From the NCBI RefSeq assembly GCF_021440345.1, contig NZ_JAKCNS010000015.1:1-64000 (forward strand): a stretch of 64,000 nt of DNA, read 5' to 3'. The notes under the pieces are model-generated. The model made no database searches and was not told the DNA's origin. It was given only the letters and a program-made list of their open reading frames with translations. Below, one piece after another: positions 32,970-41,357 of the stretch. The DNA comes from Kluyvera intermedia. GTDB lineage: Bacteria; Pseudomonadota; Gammaproteobacteria; Enterobacterales; Enterobacteriaceae. Made by a program: the position numbers and the translations under genes. Each line of letters begins with the position of its first letter. Within the stretch, counting starts at the first letter, position 1.

Positions 32970-33491
32970 ATGGCAGAGAAACGCAATATCTTTCTGGTTG
33001 GGCCCATGGGTGCCGGCAAAAGCACTATTGGGCGCCAGCTGGCTCAACAGCTCAATATGGAATTTTACGATTCTGATCAAGAGATTGAGAAACGAACAGG
33101 CGCTGACGTGGGCTGGGTCTTCGATGTCGAAGGCGAAGAAGGTTTCCGTGACCGCGAAGAAAAAATCATCAATGAGTTAACGGAAAAGCAGGGCATCGTT
33201 CTGGCAACAGGCGGCGGCTCTGTAAAATCACGTGAAACGCGCAATCGTCTCTCCGCTCGTGGTGTCGTCGTTTATCTGGAAACGACCATTGAAAAACAGC
33301 TAGCACGTACTCAGCGTGATAAAAAACGCCCGCTGCTGCAGGTTGAAACACCGCCACGCGAGGTGCTCGAAGCGCTGGCTGATGAACGTAATCCGCTGTA
33401 TGAAGAGATTGCTGACGTCACCATTCGCACCGACGATCAGAGCGCAAAAGTTGTCGCCAACCAGATTATCCATATGCTGGAAAGCAACTAA
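32970..33491 (+). CDS. aroK: Shikimate kinase I
   Basis: Phosphorylates shikimate at O3 in the common aromatic pathway. It has 173 residues and is nearly identical to E. coli AroK. The P-loop GPMGAGKST is at residues 11-19. The shikimate-binding stretch includes [13 protein letters not shown], and GGGSVKSRE and the lid motif RDKKRPLL are intact. Cytoplasmic. First gene of the aroK-aroB-damX-dam-rpe-gph-trpS run; aroB follows after 58 bp. Confidence 0.98.
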   Translation: MAEKRNIFLVGPMGAGKSTIGRQLAQQLNMEFYDSDQEIEKRTGADVGWVFDVEGEEGFRDREEKIINELTEKQGIVLATGGGSVKSRETRNRLSARGVVVYLETTIEKQLARTQRDKKRPLLQVETPPREVLEALADERNPLYEEIADVTIRTDDQSAKVVANQIIHMLESN

Positions 33492-33549
33492 TACTGGCCC
33501 GCAAGGTAGAACGCCAGCGAATATAAGTCACTAAGGTGGACGTCGCGTT

Positions 33550-34644
33550 ATGGAGAGGCTTACTGTAACTCTCGGGGAACGTAGTTACCCGATAACCATC
33601 GCGGCTGGTTTGTTTAACGAGCCAGCTTCCTTCTTACCGCTCAAGTCTGGCGATCAGGTTATGCTGGTCACCAACGAAACGCTGGCACCTCTCTATCTGG
33701 ACCAGGTTCGTTCCGTGCTGGAGCAGATTGGCGTGAAAGTTGATAGCGTCATTCTGCCGGACGGCGAACAGTATAAAAGTCTGTCGGTCATGGATACCGT
33801 TTTTAGCGCGCTTTTGCAAAAACCGCACGGTCGTGACACCACCCTCGTCGCATTAGGCGGCGGTGTGATTGGCGACTTAACCGGTTTTGCTGCGGCGAGC
33901 TATCAGCGCGGCGTACGCTTTATCCAGGTACCTACCACCTTGCTGTCGCAGGTGGATTCTTCGGTTGGCGGCAAAACCGCGGTCAACCATCCTCTCGGTA
34001 AAAATATGATCGGTGCATTCTGGCAGCCAGCGTCCGTCGTGGTTGACCTTAATTGCCTGAAAACATTGCCGAAACGTGAGTTATCATCCGGCCTTGCTGA
34101 AGTGATTAAATACGGCATCATCCTTGATGCACCGTTCTTCGACTGGCTGGAAGAGAATATCGACGCGCTGATGGCGCTCGATGAAAAAGCGATGGCGTAC
34201 TGTATTCGCCGTTGCTGTGAGCTGAAAGCCGATGTTGTCGCTGCCGACGAGCGCGAAACAGGGTTACGTGCTTTACTCAATCTTGGACATACGTTCGGTC
34301 ATGCGATCGAAGCTGAGATGGGTTACGGTAATTGGCTGCACGGTGAAGCGGTTGCTGCCGGTATGGTGATGGCGGCGCATGCCTCCGAACGTCTGGGGCA
34401 ATTTGCTGCCAAAGACACGCAGCGCATTATTACTCTGCTGAAGCGTGCGGGTCTGCCGATTGCCGGGCCTCAGGAAATGTCAGCAGAAGCCTATCTGCCT
34501 CATATGATGCGAGATAAAAAAGTCCTGGCGGGCGAGATGCGGTTAGTGTTGCCGCTGGCCATCGGGAAGAGTGAGGTACGCGGTGGCGTATCCCACGATG
34601 TGGTTCTTGGCGCTATCGCTGATACTCAGCGGGCGCAAATATAA
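33550..34644 (+). CDS. aroB: 3-dehydroquinate synthase
   Basis: Cyclises DAHP to 3-dehydroquinate using NAD and a divalent metal, second step of the shikimate pathway. It has 364 residues. The nucleotide-binding region has LPDGEQYKS and [16 protein letters not shown]. The metal ligands are in the [19 protein letters not shown]-type segment ([17 protein letters not shown]) and in [12 protein letters not shown]. Lies between aroK and damX. Confidence 0.97.
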   Translation: MERLTVTLGERSYPITIAAGLFNEPASFLPLKSGDQVMLVTNETLAPLYLDQVRSVLEQIGVKVDSVILPDGEQYKSLSVMDTVFSALLQKPHGRDTTLVALGGGVIGDLTGFAAASYQRGVRFIQVPTTLLSQVDSSVGGKTAVNHPLGKNMIGAFWQPASVVVDLNCLKTLPKRELSSGLAEVIKYGIILDAPFFDWLEENIDALMALDEKAMAYCIRRCCELKADVVAADERETGLRALLNLGHTFGHAIEAEMGYGNWLHGEAVAAGMVMAAHASERLGQFAAKDTQRIITLLKRAGLPIAGPQEMSAEAYLPHMMRDKKVLAGEMRLVLPLAIGKSEVRGGVSHDVVLGAIADTQRAQI

Positions 34645-34727
34645 GAAAGGTCTAGCCGCGTTTTGCGGTGTTTTAACTTCAGGCGATGTGCAAAAGTCGT
34701 AGCATAAGCCTTTTAGCGGGGTGTGAA

Positions 34728-36011
34728 ATGGATGAATTTAAACCAGAAGACGAGCTGAAACCCGATCCCAGCGATCGTCGTACTGGTCGCTCTCGTCAGT
34801 CTTCCGATCGTGACAGCGAGCCACAGATCAATTTTGATGATGTGGAACTCGATGCCGACGAGCGTCGTCCGTCCCGTAGCCGCAAAGCACGTGAAGAAGC
34901 TGAGCCGGAAGACGAATACGATGAATCTGATGATGAAGATAGCGCAGATGAAGCGGTAGAGCGTCGCCCGCGTAAACGTAAAAATGCTGCACCGCATAAA
35001 CCGGCCTCCCGTCAGTACATTATGATGGGTCTGGGTATTGTCGTGCTGCTGGTGCTGATTGTTGGCATCGGTTCGGCATTGAAAGCACCTTCATCGTCCA
35101 GCGATCAAAGCGCATCAACTGAAAAGAGCGTCTCTCTTTCCGGTGATAGTGCCTCGCAAACTGCTGCAACGACTACGCCATCTGCTCAGGAAACTAACCC
35201 GCAGCAGGATGTTTCTCTGCCGCCAATTTCCTCCACGCCGACCCAGGGCCAGGAAGCGACTGCGCCAGATGGTCAACAGCGTGTCGAAGTGCAGGGCGAC
35301 CTGAACAATGCGCTGACCCAACAGCAGGGCCAGATTGATAACGCCGTGGTGAACTCTACGCTGCCGACTGAACCTGCTACCGTTGCGCCAATTCGTAACG
35401 GCGCGCGTCCAGCGGTAACTGCTCCGGAAACCCCACGTCAGACCACGGCAGCTACGCCGCGTCCTGAACGTAAACATGCGGTTATCGAAGCGAAGCCTCA
35501 GCCAGTGGCCACGGTGAAAACGTCGACCACGCCTGCGCAAAGCAAACCTGTTGTCGAAGCGAAGCCGGTGACTACCGCACCTAAGGCGACGGCAACGACC
35601 ACCACACCGGTGAAAGCGCCAGCAACGACGACTGAAACGGCTAAACCAGCAGCGACCACCGCACCAGCGGCAACCGCAACTGCTGCCACTACGGCACCTG
35701 CCGCAGCGGCAACCGGTAAATCTGCGGGTGACGTTAACGCGCTGAAGTCCGCTTCGGGTTCCCATTACACCCTGCAGCTCAGCTCCTCTTCTAACTACGA
35801 CAACCTGAACGGTTGGGCGAAGAAAGAGAATCTGAAAAACTATGTAGTGTATGAAACGTCCCGTAACGGCCAGCCGTGGTATGTGCTGGTGAGCGGTATT
35901 TATGCGTCTAAGGATGATGCAAAAAATGCTGTAACCACGCTGCCTGCCGATGTTCAGGCGAAGAACCCGTGGGCGAAACCGCTGCGTCAGGTTCAGACCG
36001 ACCTGAAATAA
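34728..36011 (+). CDS. damX: SPOR-domain cell division protein DamX
   Basis: Inner-membrane division protein that binds septal peptidoglycan stripped of stem peptides. The start at 34728 ([15 protein letters not shown]) gives 427 residues; an in-frame ATG at 34686 lies in the intergenic stretch. The order is an acidic/basic cytoplasmic region (1-100), one transmembrane helix (about 103-125), a long periplasmic linker very rich in Thr, Ala and Pro (about 130-345), and a C-terminal SPOR domain ([16 protein letters not shown]...[13 protein letters not shown]). The linker composition is low complexity and probably varies in length between strains. Confidence 0.95.
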   Translation: MDEFKPEDELKPDPSDRRTGRSRQSSDRDSEPQINFDDVELDADERRPSRSRKAREEAEPEDEYDESDDEDSADEAVERRPRKRKNAAPHKPASRQYIMMGLGIVVLLVLIVGIGSALKAPSSSSDQSASTEKSVSLSGDSASQTAATTTPSAQETNPQQDVSLPPISSTPTQGQEATAPDGQQRVEVQGDLNNALTQQQGQIDNAVVNSTLPTEPATVAPIRNGARPAVTAPETPRQTTAATPRPERKHAVIEAKPQPVATVKTSTTPAQSKPVVEAKPVTTAPKATATTTTPVKAPATTTETAKPAATTAPAATATAATTAPAAAATGKSAGDVNALKSASGSHYTLQLSSSSNYDNLNGWAKKENLKNYVVYETSRNGQPWYVLVSGIYASKDDAKNAVTTLPADVQAKNPWAKPLRQVQTDLK

Positions 36012-36032
36012 GCGTCGTTTCAATATCGACAC

Positions 36033-36070
36033 CGTTCCTTCGTGTGGCCCTTACGGCGCATGAAGGAACG
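36033..36070. other. Hairpin in the damX-dam gap
   Basis: CGTTCCTTC (36033-36041) and GAAGGAACG (36062-36070) form a 9-bp stem around a 20-base loop that can pair further (GCC with GGC). There is no T run. It may be an RNA processing or stability element between damX and dam. Confidence 0.5.
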
Positions 36071-36135
36071 AAGAAGCGCAGGATGCTGTCGGAGCCTTTC
36101 TCCACAGCCGGAGAAAGTGTAATTAGTCAGGCCGC

Positions 36136-36969
36136 ATGAAAAAAAATCGCGCTTTTCTTAAATGGGCGGGGGGCAAGTACCCTCTACTCGACGATATAAG
36201 ACATCATCTGCCGACTGGCGATTGTCTGGTTGAACCCTTCGTTGGTGCTGGATCGGTATTCTTGAATACCGATTTTTCGCGTTATATTCTGGCTGATATC
36301 AACAGCGACCTTATCGAGCTCTACAAAATCGTTAAAACACGTGCCGATGAGTACATTGCGCAGGCGCAGGCTCTGTTTGTGCCCGAAACCAACGATGCTG
36401 AATGCTACTACCAACTGCGCGAAGAGTTTAACCGTAGCACCGATCTGTTCCGTCGTGCGGTGCTGTTTTTATACCTCAACCGTCATGGCTACAACGGCCT
36501 GTGCCGCTATAACCTGCGCGGTGAGTTTAATGTCCCGTTTGGGCGTTATAAAAAACCTTACTTCCCGGAAGCCGAACTGCGTCACTTTGCCGAGAAAGCC
36601 CAGAATGCGGAGTTTTACTGCGAATCTTATGAAGAGTGCATGAAGCGAGCTGGGAAGGATGCGGTCGTTTATTGCGATCCACCGTATGCGCCGCTGTCGG
36701 CGACGGCGAATTTTACCGCCTATCACACCAACAGCTTCAGCCTCGAGCAGCAAGAAATTCTGGCAAAGAAGGCTGAGGAACTGATGGCAAAGCGGATCCC
36801 GGTGTTGATTTCCAATCACCGAACGCCGCTGACGCTGGACTGGTACAAAAACGCGACGGATACCCATACCGTAAAAGTTCGACGCAGCATCAGCCGCAAC
36901 GGCGGCACGCGTAAAAAGGTGGAAGAGCTGCTTGCGCTCTACCGGCCACCTGGCAAAAAACAACGTTAA
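36136..36969 (+). CDS. dam: DNA adenine methyltransferase (GATC)
   Basis: Alpha-class N6-adenine methyltransferase for GATC sites, directing mismatch repair, replication timing and gene regulation. It has 277 residues. Motif X/N-terminal KWAGGKYPLLDDI, motif I EPFVGAGSVFLN, and the catalytic DPPY at residues 181-184 are all present. The target-recognition stretch includes YLNRHGYNGLCRYN. It lies 124 bp after damX and 33 bp before rpe. Confidence 0.97.
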   Translation: MKKNRAFLKWAGGKYPLLDDIRHHLPTGDCLVEPFVGAGSVFLNTDFSRYILADINSDLIELYKIVKTRADEYIAQAQALFVPETNDAECYYQLREEFNRSTDLFRRAVLFLYLNRHGYNGLCRYNLRGEFNVPFGRYKKPYFPEAELRHFAEKAQNAEFYCESYEECMKRAGKDAVVYCDPPYAPLSATANFTAYHTNSFSLEQQEILAKKAEELMAKRIPVLISNHRTPLTLDWYKNATDTHTVKVRRSISRNGGTRKKVEELLALYRPPGKKQR

Positions 36970-37002
36970 TAGCCTAATGGGATAGGCTTTGAGGAGATGC
37001 GG

Positions 37003-37680
37003 ATGAAACAGTACCTTATTGCCCCTTCAATTTTGTCGGCTGATTTTGCCCGTTTGGGGGAGGACACTGCCCGTGTGCTGGCCGCCGGGGCAGATGTGGT
37101 TCATTTCGATGTTATGGATAACCATTACGTGCCGAACCTGACCATCGGACCGATGGTGCTCAAATCACTGCGTAATTACGGCATCACCGCACCTATTGAC
37201 GTGCATCTGATGGTGAAACCCGTTGACCGAATCGTTCCGGACTTTGCCGCCGCAGGCGCCAGTATCATCACCTTCCACCCGGAAGCTTCCGAACACATTG
37301 ACCGTACTTTGCAGCTTATCAAAGAGAATGGCTGTAAGGCGGGCCTGGTGTTTAACCCAGCAACCCCACTGAGCTATCTCGACTACGTGATGGATAAGCT
37401 GGACGTGATTTTGCTGATGTCGGTAAACCCAGGCTTTGGCGGCCAGTCTTTCATTCCTCACACCCTGGAAAAACTGCGTGAAGTGCGTCGCCGTATTGAT
37501 GAATCCGGCTATGACATTCGCCTGGAAGTGGACGGTGGCGTGAAGGTGAACAACATTAGCGAAATCGCTGCGGCCGGTGCCGACATGTTTGTCGCCGGTT
37601 CGGCGATTTTTGACCAACCAGACTACAAAAAAGTCATTGATGAAATGCGCAGTGAACTGGCAAAGGTAAGTCATGGATAA
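37003..37680 (+). CDS. rpe: Ribulose-phosphate 3-epimerase
   Basis: Interconverts ribulose-5-phosphate and xylulose-5-phosphate in the pentose phosphate pathway. The TIM barrel has 225 residues. Signatures are [30 protein letters not shown] and [11 protein letters not shown], with the catalytic aspartate in LEVDGGV. The start at 37003 (MKQYLIAPS) is favoured over an ATG two codons upstream. Overlaps gph by 8 bp. Confidence 0.97.
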   Translation: MKQYLIAPSILSADFARLGEDTARVLAAGADVVHFDVMDNHYVPNLTIGPMVLKSLRNYGITAPIDVHLMVKPVDRIVPDFAAAGASIITFHPEASEHIDRTLQLIKENGCKAGLVFNPATPLSYLDYVMDKLDVILLMSVNPGFGGQSFIPHTLEKLREVRRRIDESGYDIRLEVDGGVKVNNISEIAAAGADMFVAGSAIFDQPDYKKVIDEMRSELAKVSHG

Positions 37681-38434
37681 ATTACAGACCATTCGCGGCG
37701 TCGCGTTTGACCTCGACGGCACGCTGGTGGACAGCGCGCCGGGATTAGCTGCGGCGGTAGACAGCGCGCTGTACGCGCTCGAACTGCCGGTTGCTGGCGA
37801 AGAGCGAGTTATCACCTGGATCGGCAACGGTGCCGATGTGCTGATGGAGCGGGCGCTGAACTGGGCTCGCCAGGAGCGTGCAACGCTGCGCGCCTCGCAG
37901 GGCAAACCTTCCGTCGATAGCCACGATATCCCGCAGGATGAGCAGCTTCGTGTGCTGCGTCGCCTGTTCGACCGCTACTATGCGGAGTTTGCCGAAGAGG
38001 GCAGTTTCCTGTTCCCGCAGGTTGAGCAAACTCTGGCAGCGTTGCATGACAGCGGCCTGCCGCTGGCGCTCGTCACCAATAAGCCGACGCCGTTTGTGGC
38101 ACCGATTCTGGAAACGCTGGGTATCGCCAGCTATTTCACGGTGGTGATTGGCGGCGACGACGTACAGAACAAAAAGCCGCATCCAGAGCCGCTGCTGAAA
38201 GTGGCGGAGAAGCTGGGGCTGGCGGCGGAAGCGCTACTGTTTGTTGGCGATTCCCGTAACGATATTCAGGCTGCCAAAGCGGCAGGTTGCCCATCCGTCG
38301 GCCTGACCTACGGCTATAACTATGGTGAAGCCATCGCGCACAGCGAACCGGATGTTATCTTCGACCATTTCAATGAACTTTTGCCCGCTCTCGGGCTGCC
38401 TAATCTTGAACCTCAGGAATCAGAACATGACTAA
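37673..38434 (+). CDS. gph: Phosphoglycolate phosphatase
   Basis: HAD phosphatase that removes 2-phosphoglycolate arising from repair of oxidised DNA ends. It has 253 residues. [14 protein letters not shown] gives the nucleophile Asp13 and Asp15. [10 protein letters not shown] is motif II, and [16 protein letters not shown] holds the Mg-binding aspartates. Overlaps rpe upstream and trpS downstream, each by 8 bp, so the three are translationally linked. Confidence 0.96.
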   Translation: MDKLQTIRGVAFDLDGTLVDSAPGLAAAVDSALYALELPVAGEERVITWIGNGADVLMERALNWARQERATLRASQGKPSVDSHDIPQDEQLRVLRRLFDRYYAEFAEEGSFLFPQVEQTLAALHDSGLPLALVTNKPTPFVAPILETLGIASYFTVVIGGDDVQNKKPHPEPLLKVAEKLGLAAEALLFVGDSRNDIQAAKAAGCPSVGLTYGYNYGEAIAHSEPDVIFDHFNELLPALGLPNLEPQESEHD

Positions 38435-39431
38435 GCCCATCGTATTTAGCGGCGCACAGCCGTCAGGTGAACTGACCATCGGTAACTACATGGGTGCGCT
38501 GCGTCAGTGGGTTAACATGCAGGATGACTACCACTGCATCTACTGTATCGTTGACCAGCACGCCATTACCGTTCGTCAGGACCCTCAGGCGCTGCGTAAA
38601 GCGACTCTCGACACCCTGGCGTTGTATCTGGCCTGCGGTATCGACCCGGAAAAGAGCACCATCTTCGTGCAGTCCCATGTGCCAGAGCACGCACAGCTGG
38701 GCTGGGCGCTGAACTGCTACACCTATTTCGGTGAACTGAGCCGCATGACCCAGTTCAAAGATAAATCTGCGCGCTACGCAGAAAACATCAACGCCGGTCT
38801 GTTTGACTATCCGGTACTGATGGCCGCCGATATCCTGCTGTATCAGACTAACCAGGTTCCGGTAGGTGAAGACCAGAAACAGCACCTGGAGCTGAGCCGC
38901 GATATCGCCCAGCGCTTCAACGCGATTTATGGCGATGTGTTCAAAGTGCCTGAGCCGTTTATTCCTAAGTCCGGTGCGCGCGTGATGTCGCTGCTGGAGC
39001 CGACCAAGAAGATGTCCAAGTCGGATGACAATCGCAATAACGTGATTGGTCTGCTGGAAGATCCGAAATCGGTGGTCAAGAAGATCAAACGTGCCATGAC
39101 CGACGGCGATGAGCCGCCAGTCGTGCGCTACGACGTGCAGAACAAAGCGGGCGTTTCTAACCTGCTGGACATCCTCTCCGGCGTGACCGGCCAGAGTATT
39201 TCTGAGCTTGAGCAGCACTTTGAAGGGAAAATGTACGGTCACCTGAAGGGTGAAGTGGCCGAAGCGGTTTCCGGCATGCTGACTGAGTTGCAGGAACGCT
39301 ATCACCGTTACCGTAACGACGAAGCTTTCCTGCAGAAGGTGATGAAAGACGGAGCGGATAAAGCCAGCGCACGTGCGGCGCAGACGCTGAAAGCGGTATA
39401 CGAAGCGATTGGCTTTGTGGCCAAGCCATAA
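38427..39431 (+). CDS. trpS: Tryptophanyl-tRNA synthetase
   Basis: Class I aminoacyl-tRNA synthetase charging tRNA-Trp, 334 residues. The HIGH-type motif is seen as [13 protein letters not shown] (about residues 9-21), and the KMSKS loop is intact (KKMSKSDDN). The start at 38427 matches the family; a longer open frame in the same phase to 38322 lies inside gph and is a shadow. Last gene of the aroK-to-trpS run, followed by tandem hairpins. Confidence 0.98.
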   Translation: MTKPIVFSGAQPSGELTIGNYMGALRQWVNMQDDYHCIYCIVDQHAITVRQDPQALRKATLDTLALYLACGIDPEKSTIFVQSHVPEHAQLGWALNCYTYFGELSRMTQFKDKSARYAENINAGLFDYPVLMAADILLYQTNQVPVGEDQKQHLELSRDIAQRFNAIYGDVFKVPEPFIPKSGARVMSLLEPTKKMSKSDDNRNNVIGLLEDPKSVVKKIKRAMTDGDEPPVVRYDVQNKAGVSNLLDILSGVTGQSISELEQHFEGKMYGHLKGEVAEAVSGMLTELQERYHRYRNDEAFLQKVMKDGADKASARAAQTLKAVYEAIGFVAKP

Positions 39432-39440
39432 GCCGATTGC

Positions 39441-39504
39441 CTAATCTGGCCTTGCTGACCAGATTAGCAGTGAATAAAAAAACCGGGATTATCCCGGTTT
39501 TTTT
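39441..39504. terminator. Tandem hairpins ending trpS and cysG
   Basis: First hairpin: CTAATCTGG (39441-39449) with CCAGATTAG (39459-39467). Second: CCGGGA with TCCCGG around a TTA loop, flanked by A and T runs (39477-39504), a classic bidirectional intrinsic terminator lying between convergent trpS and cysG. Confidence 0.9.
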
Positions 39505-39508
39505 GTCT

Positions 39509-40882
39509 CTAGTGGTTAGAGAACCAGTTCAGTTTGTCGCGAAGTCCCACCACGCGGCCGACGATAATCAGCGCTGGGCTGGCCATTTGCTGTGCCAGTT
39601 CGCCCAGTTGTGTCAGTTGGCCGTCAATCACGCGCTGGGTAATCGCGGTGCCGTTCTCGACGATAGCCACCGGCATATCGGCCTGCATACCGTGCTCAAT
39701 CAGCTTCTGCTGGATGGTGGTGGCCTGATTAAGCCCCATGTAAAACACCAGCGTCTGTTTCTCGGCGGCCAGGTTTTCCCAATCCAGCTCGCCGCCGGTC
39801 TTCAGATGCCCGGTAACCAGGCGTACGCTCTGTGCATAGTCACGATGGGTTAGCGGAATACCGGAATAGGCGGAGCAGCCAGAGGCGGCGGTAATACCCG
39901 GGACGACCGAGAAGGGAATGCCGGCTTCGCACAGCGTTTCCAGCTCTTCACCGCCGCGCCCGAAGATGAACGGGTCGCCGCCTTTCAGGCGCACAACGCG
40001 TTTACCCTGCTGCGCTTCACGCAGCAAAATCTGGTTGATTTCATCCTGAGGCACGCAGTGGTAGCCCGCGCGTTTGCCGACAAAAATACGGTCGGCATCG
40101 CGGCGCACCAGATCCATAATATCGTCGGAAACCAGACGGTCGTAGACCACTACGTCCGCCTGTTGAATTTGCTGTAGGCCTTTCAGCGTGAGTAGACCGG
40201 CATCGCCTGGGCCCGCGCCGACCAGTACCACTTCGCCACGATGATCCAGCGGCGTATTGAGCAGATGGTCGGTGGTTTCTGCGATAGCCTGCTTATCCTG
40301 ATTCGCCAGCGATTGCGCCAGGCGGTCATTCATAAACAGCTTTTCCCAAAAACGGCGGCGCTCACCCATGGTGGCAAACTGCTGCTTCACGCGTGCGCGC
40401 AGCTGTCCGGCGTAGAGCGCAACCTGACCCAGATGCTGCGGCAGCACGGCTTCGAGCTTCTCACGCAGCAGGCGTGCCAGTACCGGCGAGGTTCCGCCGG
40501 AAGAGACGGCCACCATCAGCGGCGAGCGGTCGATAATCGAGGGCATAATAAAGCTGGCGGCCTTCGGCGCATCGACCACGTTACAGAAGATGCGGCGAGC
40601 TTCTGCTTCATCGCTTACCTGCTGATTGACGGTATCGTCGTCGGTGGCGGCAATGGCCAGCCAGCAGGTATCCAGCAGCGAGGGCTGAAAATCACCGGTT
40701 GCTAGCGTAAGCATTCCCGCGTCGGCCCATACGTGAAACTGCGGGACATAATCCCGGGCATTTACCGTCAGACGCGCGCCCGCGTCGAGCAGCAAGCGTG
40801 CTTTACGTTCAGCAACATCACCGCCGCCGACCAGCAAGCAGTCGCGATTGCGCAGTTGGCAAAAGATGGGTAAATGATCCAC
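39509..40882 (-). CDS. cysG: Siroheme synthase
   Basis: Makes siroheme from uroporphyrinogen III for nitrite and sulfite reductases. It has 457 residues. The N-terminal half is a NAD-dependent precorrin-2 dehydrogenase/ferrochelatase ([13 protein letters not shown]; the conserved serine region [11 protein letters not shown] near residue 128). The C-terminal half is the SAM uroporphyrinogen methyltransferase ([13 protein letters not shown] near 220; [16 protein letters not shown]). It follows nirBD on the same strand, which supplies the cofactor for NirB, with a 148-bp gap in which E. coli has nirC. Confidence 0.98.
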   Translation of the reverse strand: MDHLPIFCQLRNRDCLLVGGGDVAERKARLLLDAGARLTVNARDYVPQFHVWADAGMLTLATGDFQPSLLDTCWLAIAATDDDTVNQQVSDEAEARRIFCNVVDAPKAASFIMPSIIDRSPLMVAVSSGGTSPVLARLLREKLEAVLPQHLGQVALYAGQLRARVKQQFATMGERRRFWEKLFMNDRLAQSLANQDKQAIAETTDHLLNTPLDHRGEVVLVGAGPGDAGLLTLKGLQQIQQADVVVYDRLVSDDIMDLVRRDADRIFVGKRAGYHCVPQDEINQILLREAQQGKRVVRLKGGDPFIFGRGGEELETLCEAGIPFSVVPGITAASGCSAYSGIPLTHRDYAQSVRLVTGHLKTGGELDWENLAAEKQTLVFYMGLNQATTIQQKLIEHGMQADMPVAIVENGTAITQRVIDGQLTQLGELAQQMASPALIIVGRVVGLRDKLNWFSNH

Positions 40883-40940
40883 GGGGCAACCTCACGGAAT
40901 TAGCAAAGGAAATACACGAGATGATTAATGTGGGTAAGGA

Positions 40941-40984
40941 TAACAGCAGACATCGTATGGGATACACGATTTTTCCTGCTGTTA
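40941..40984. other. Nested hairpin in the nirD-cysG gap
   Basis: TAACAGCAG (40941-40949) pairs with CTGCTGTTA (40976-40984). Inside it ATCGTAT (40952-40958) pairs with ATACACGAT (40962-40970) with one bulged base around GGG. A further dyad, CATAAGT with ACTTATG (40997-41003 and 41014-41020), lies next to the nirD stop. There is no open frame in the gap. It could be an RNA processing or attenuation element in the nirD-cysG message. Confidence 0.5.
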
Positions 40985-41030
40985 CCCCTTTAAGGTCATA
41001 AGTTTTAGCTATTACTTATGCTTAAAACGC

Positions 41031-41357
41031 TCAAGCTTTTAGCTGTACCTGACCGTCTTTAACGCGGGCGTCATAATGGGTGACGGAGTGGCTTTCGTCT
41101 TCCATACACAGCCCATCACGCAGGCGGAAGCGCTGTTTTTTCAACGGGCTGGCAACCCACAGCTCACCCTGATGTTCAGCAATCAGACCGCGTGAGAGCA
41201 CGCTCGACTCGAAGAACGGGTCGATGTTGCTGATGGCGAAAACCTGGTCGTCGGCATACGGACGGAACACGGCGACCTGTTTGTCGCCCAGCAAAGCACA
41301 AACGCCCGTTGCTGGCAGGATTGCGTCAATCTTGCAGATATTTACCCACTGGCTCAT
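41031..41357 (-). CDS. nirD: Nitrite reductase (NADH) small subunit
   Basis: Small subunit of the cytoplasmic siroheme nitrite reductase. It has 108 residues with a Rieske-like fold, but the C-x-H ... C-x-x-H cluster ligands of true Rieske proteins are absent (the loop reads AISNIDPFFESSVLSRG). This is usual for enterobacterial NirD. It overlaps the nirB stop by 4 bp (ATGA type). Confidence 0.96.
   Translation of the reverse strand: MSQWVNICKIDAILPATGVCALLGDKQVAVFRPYADDQVFAISNIDPFFESSVLSRGLIAEHQGELWVASPLKKQRFRLRDGLCMEDESHSVTHYDARVKDGQVQLKA

Noticed and set aside
35498-35689. Low-complexity Val/Ala-rich frame opposite damX
   Set aside because: It is the complement of the Thr/Ala/Pro-rich linker of damX and reflects repeated codons, not a gene.
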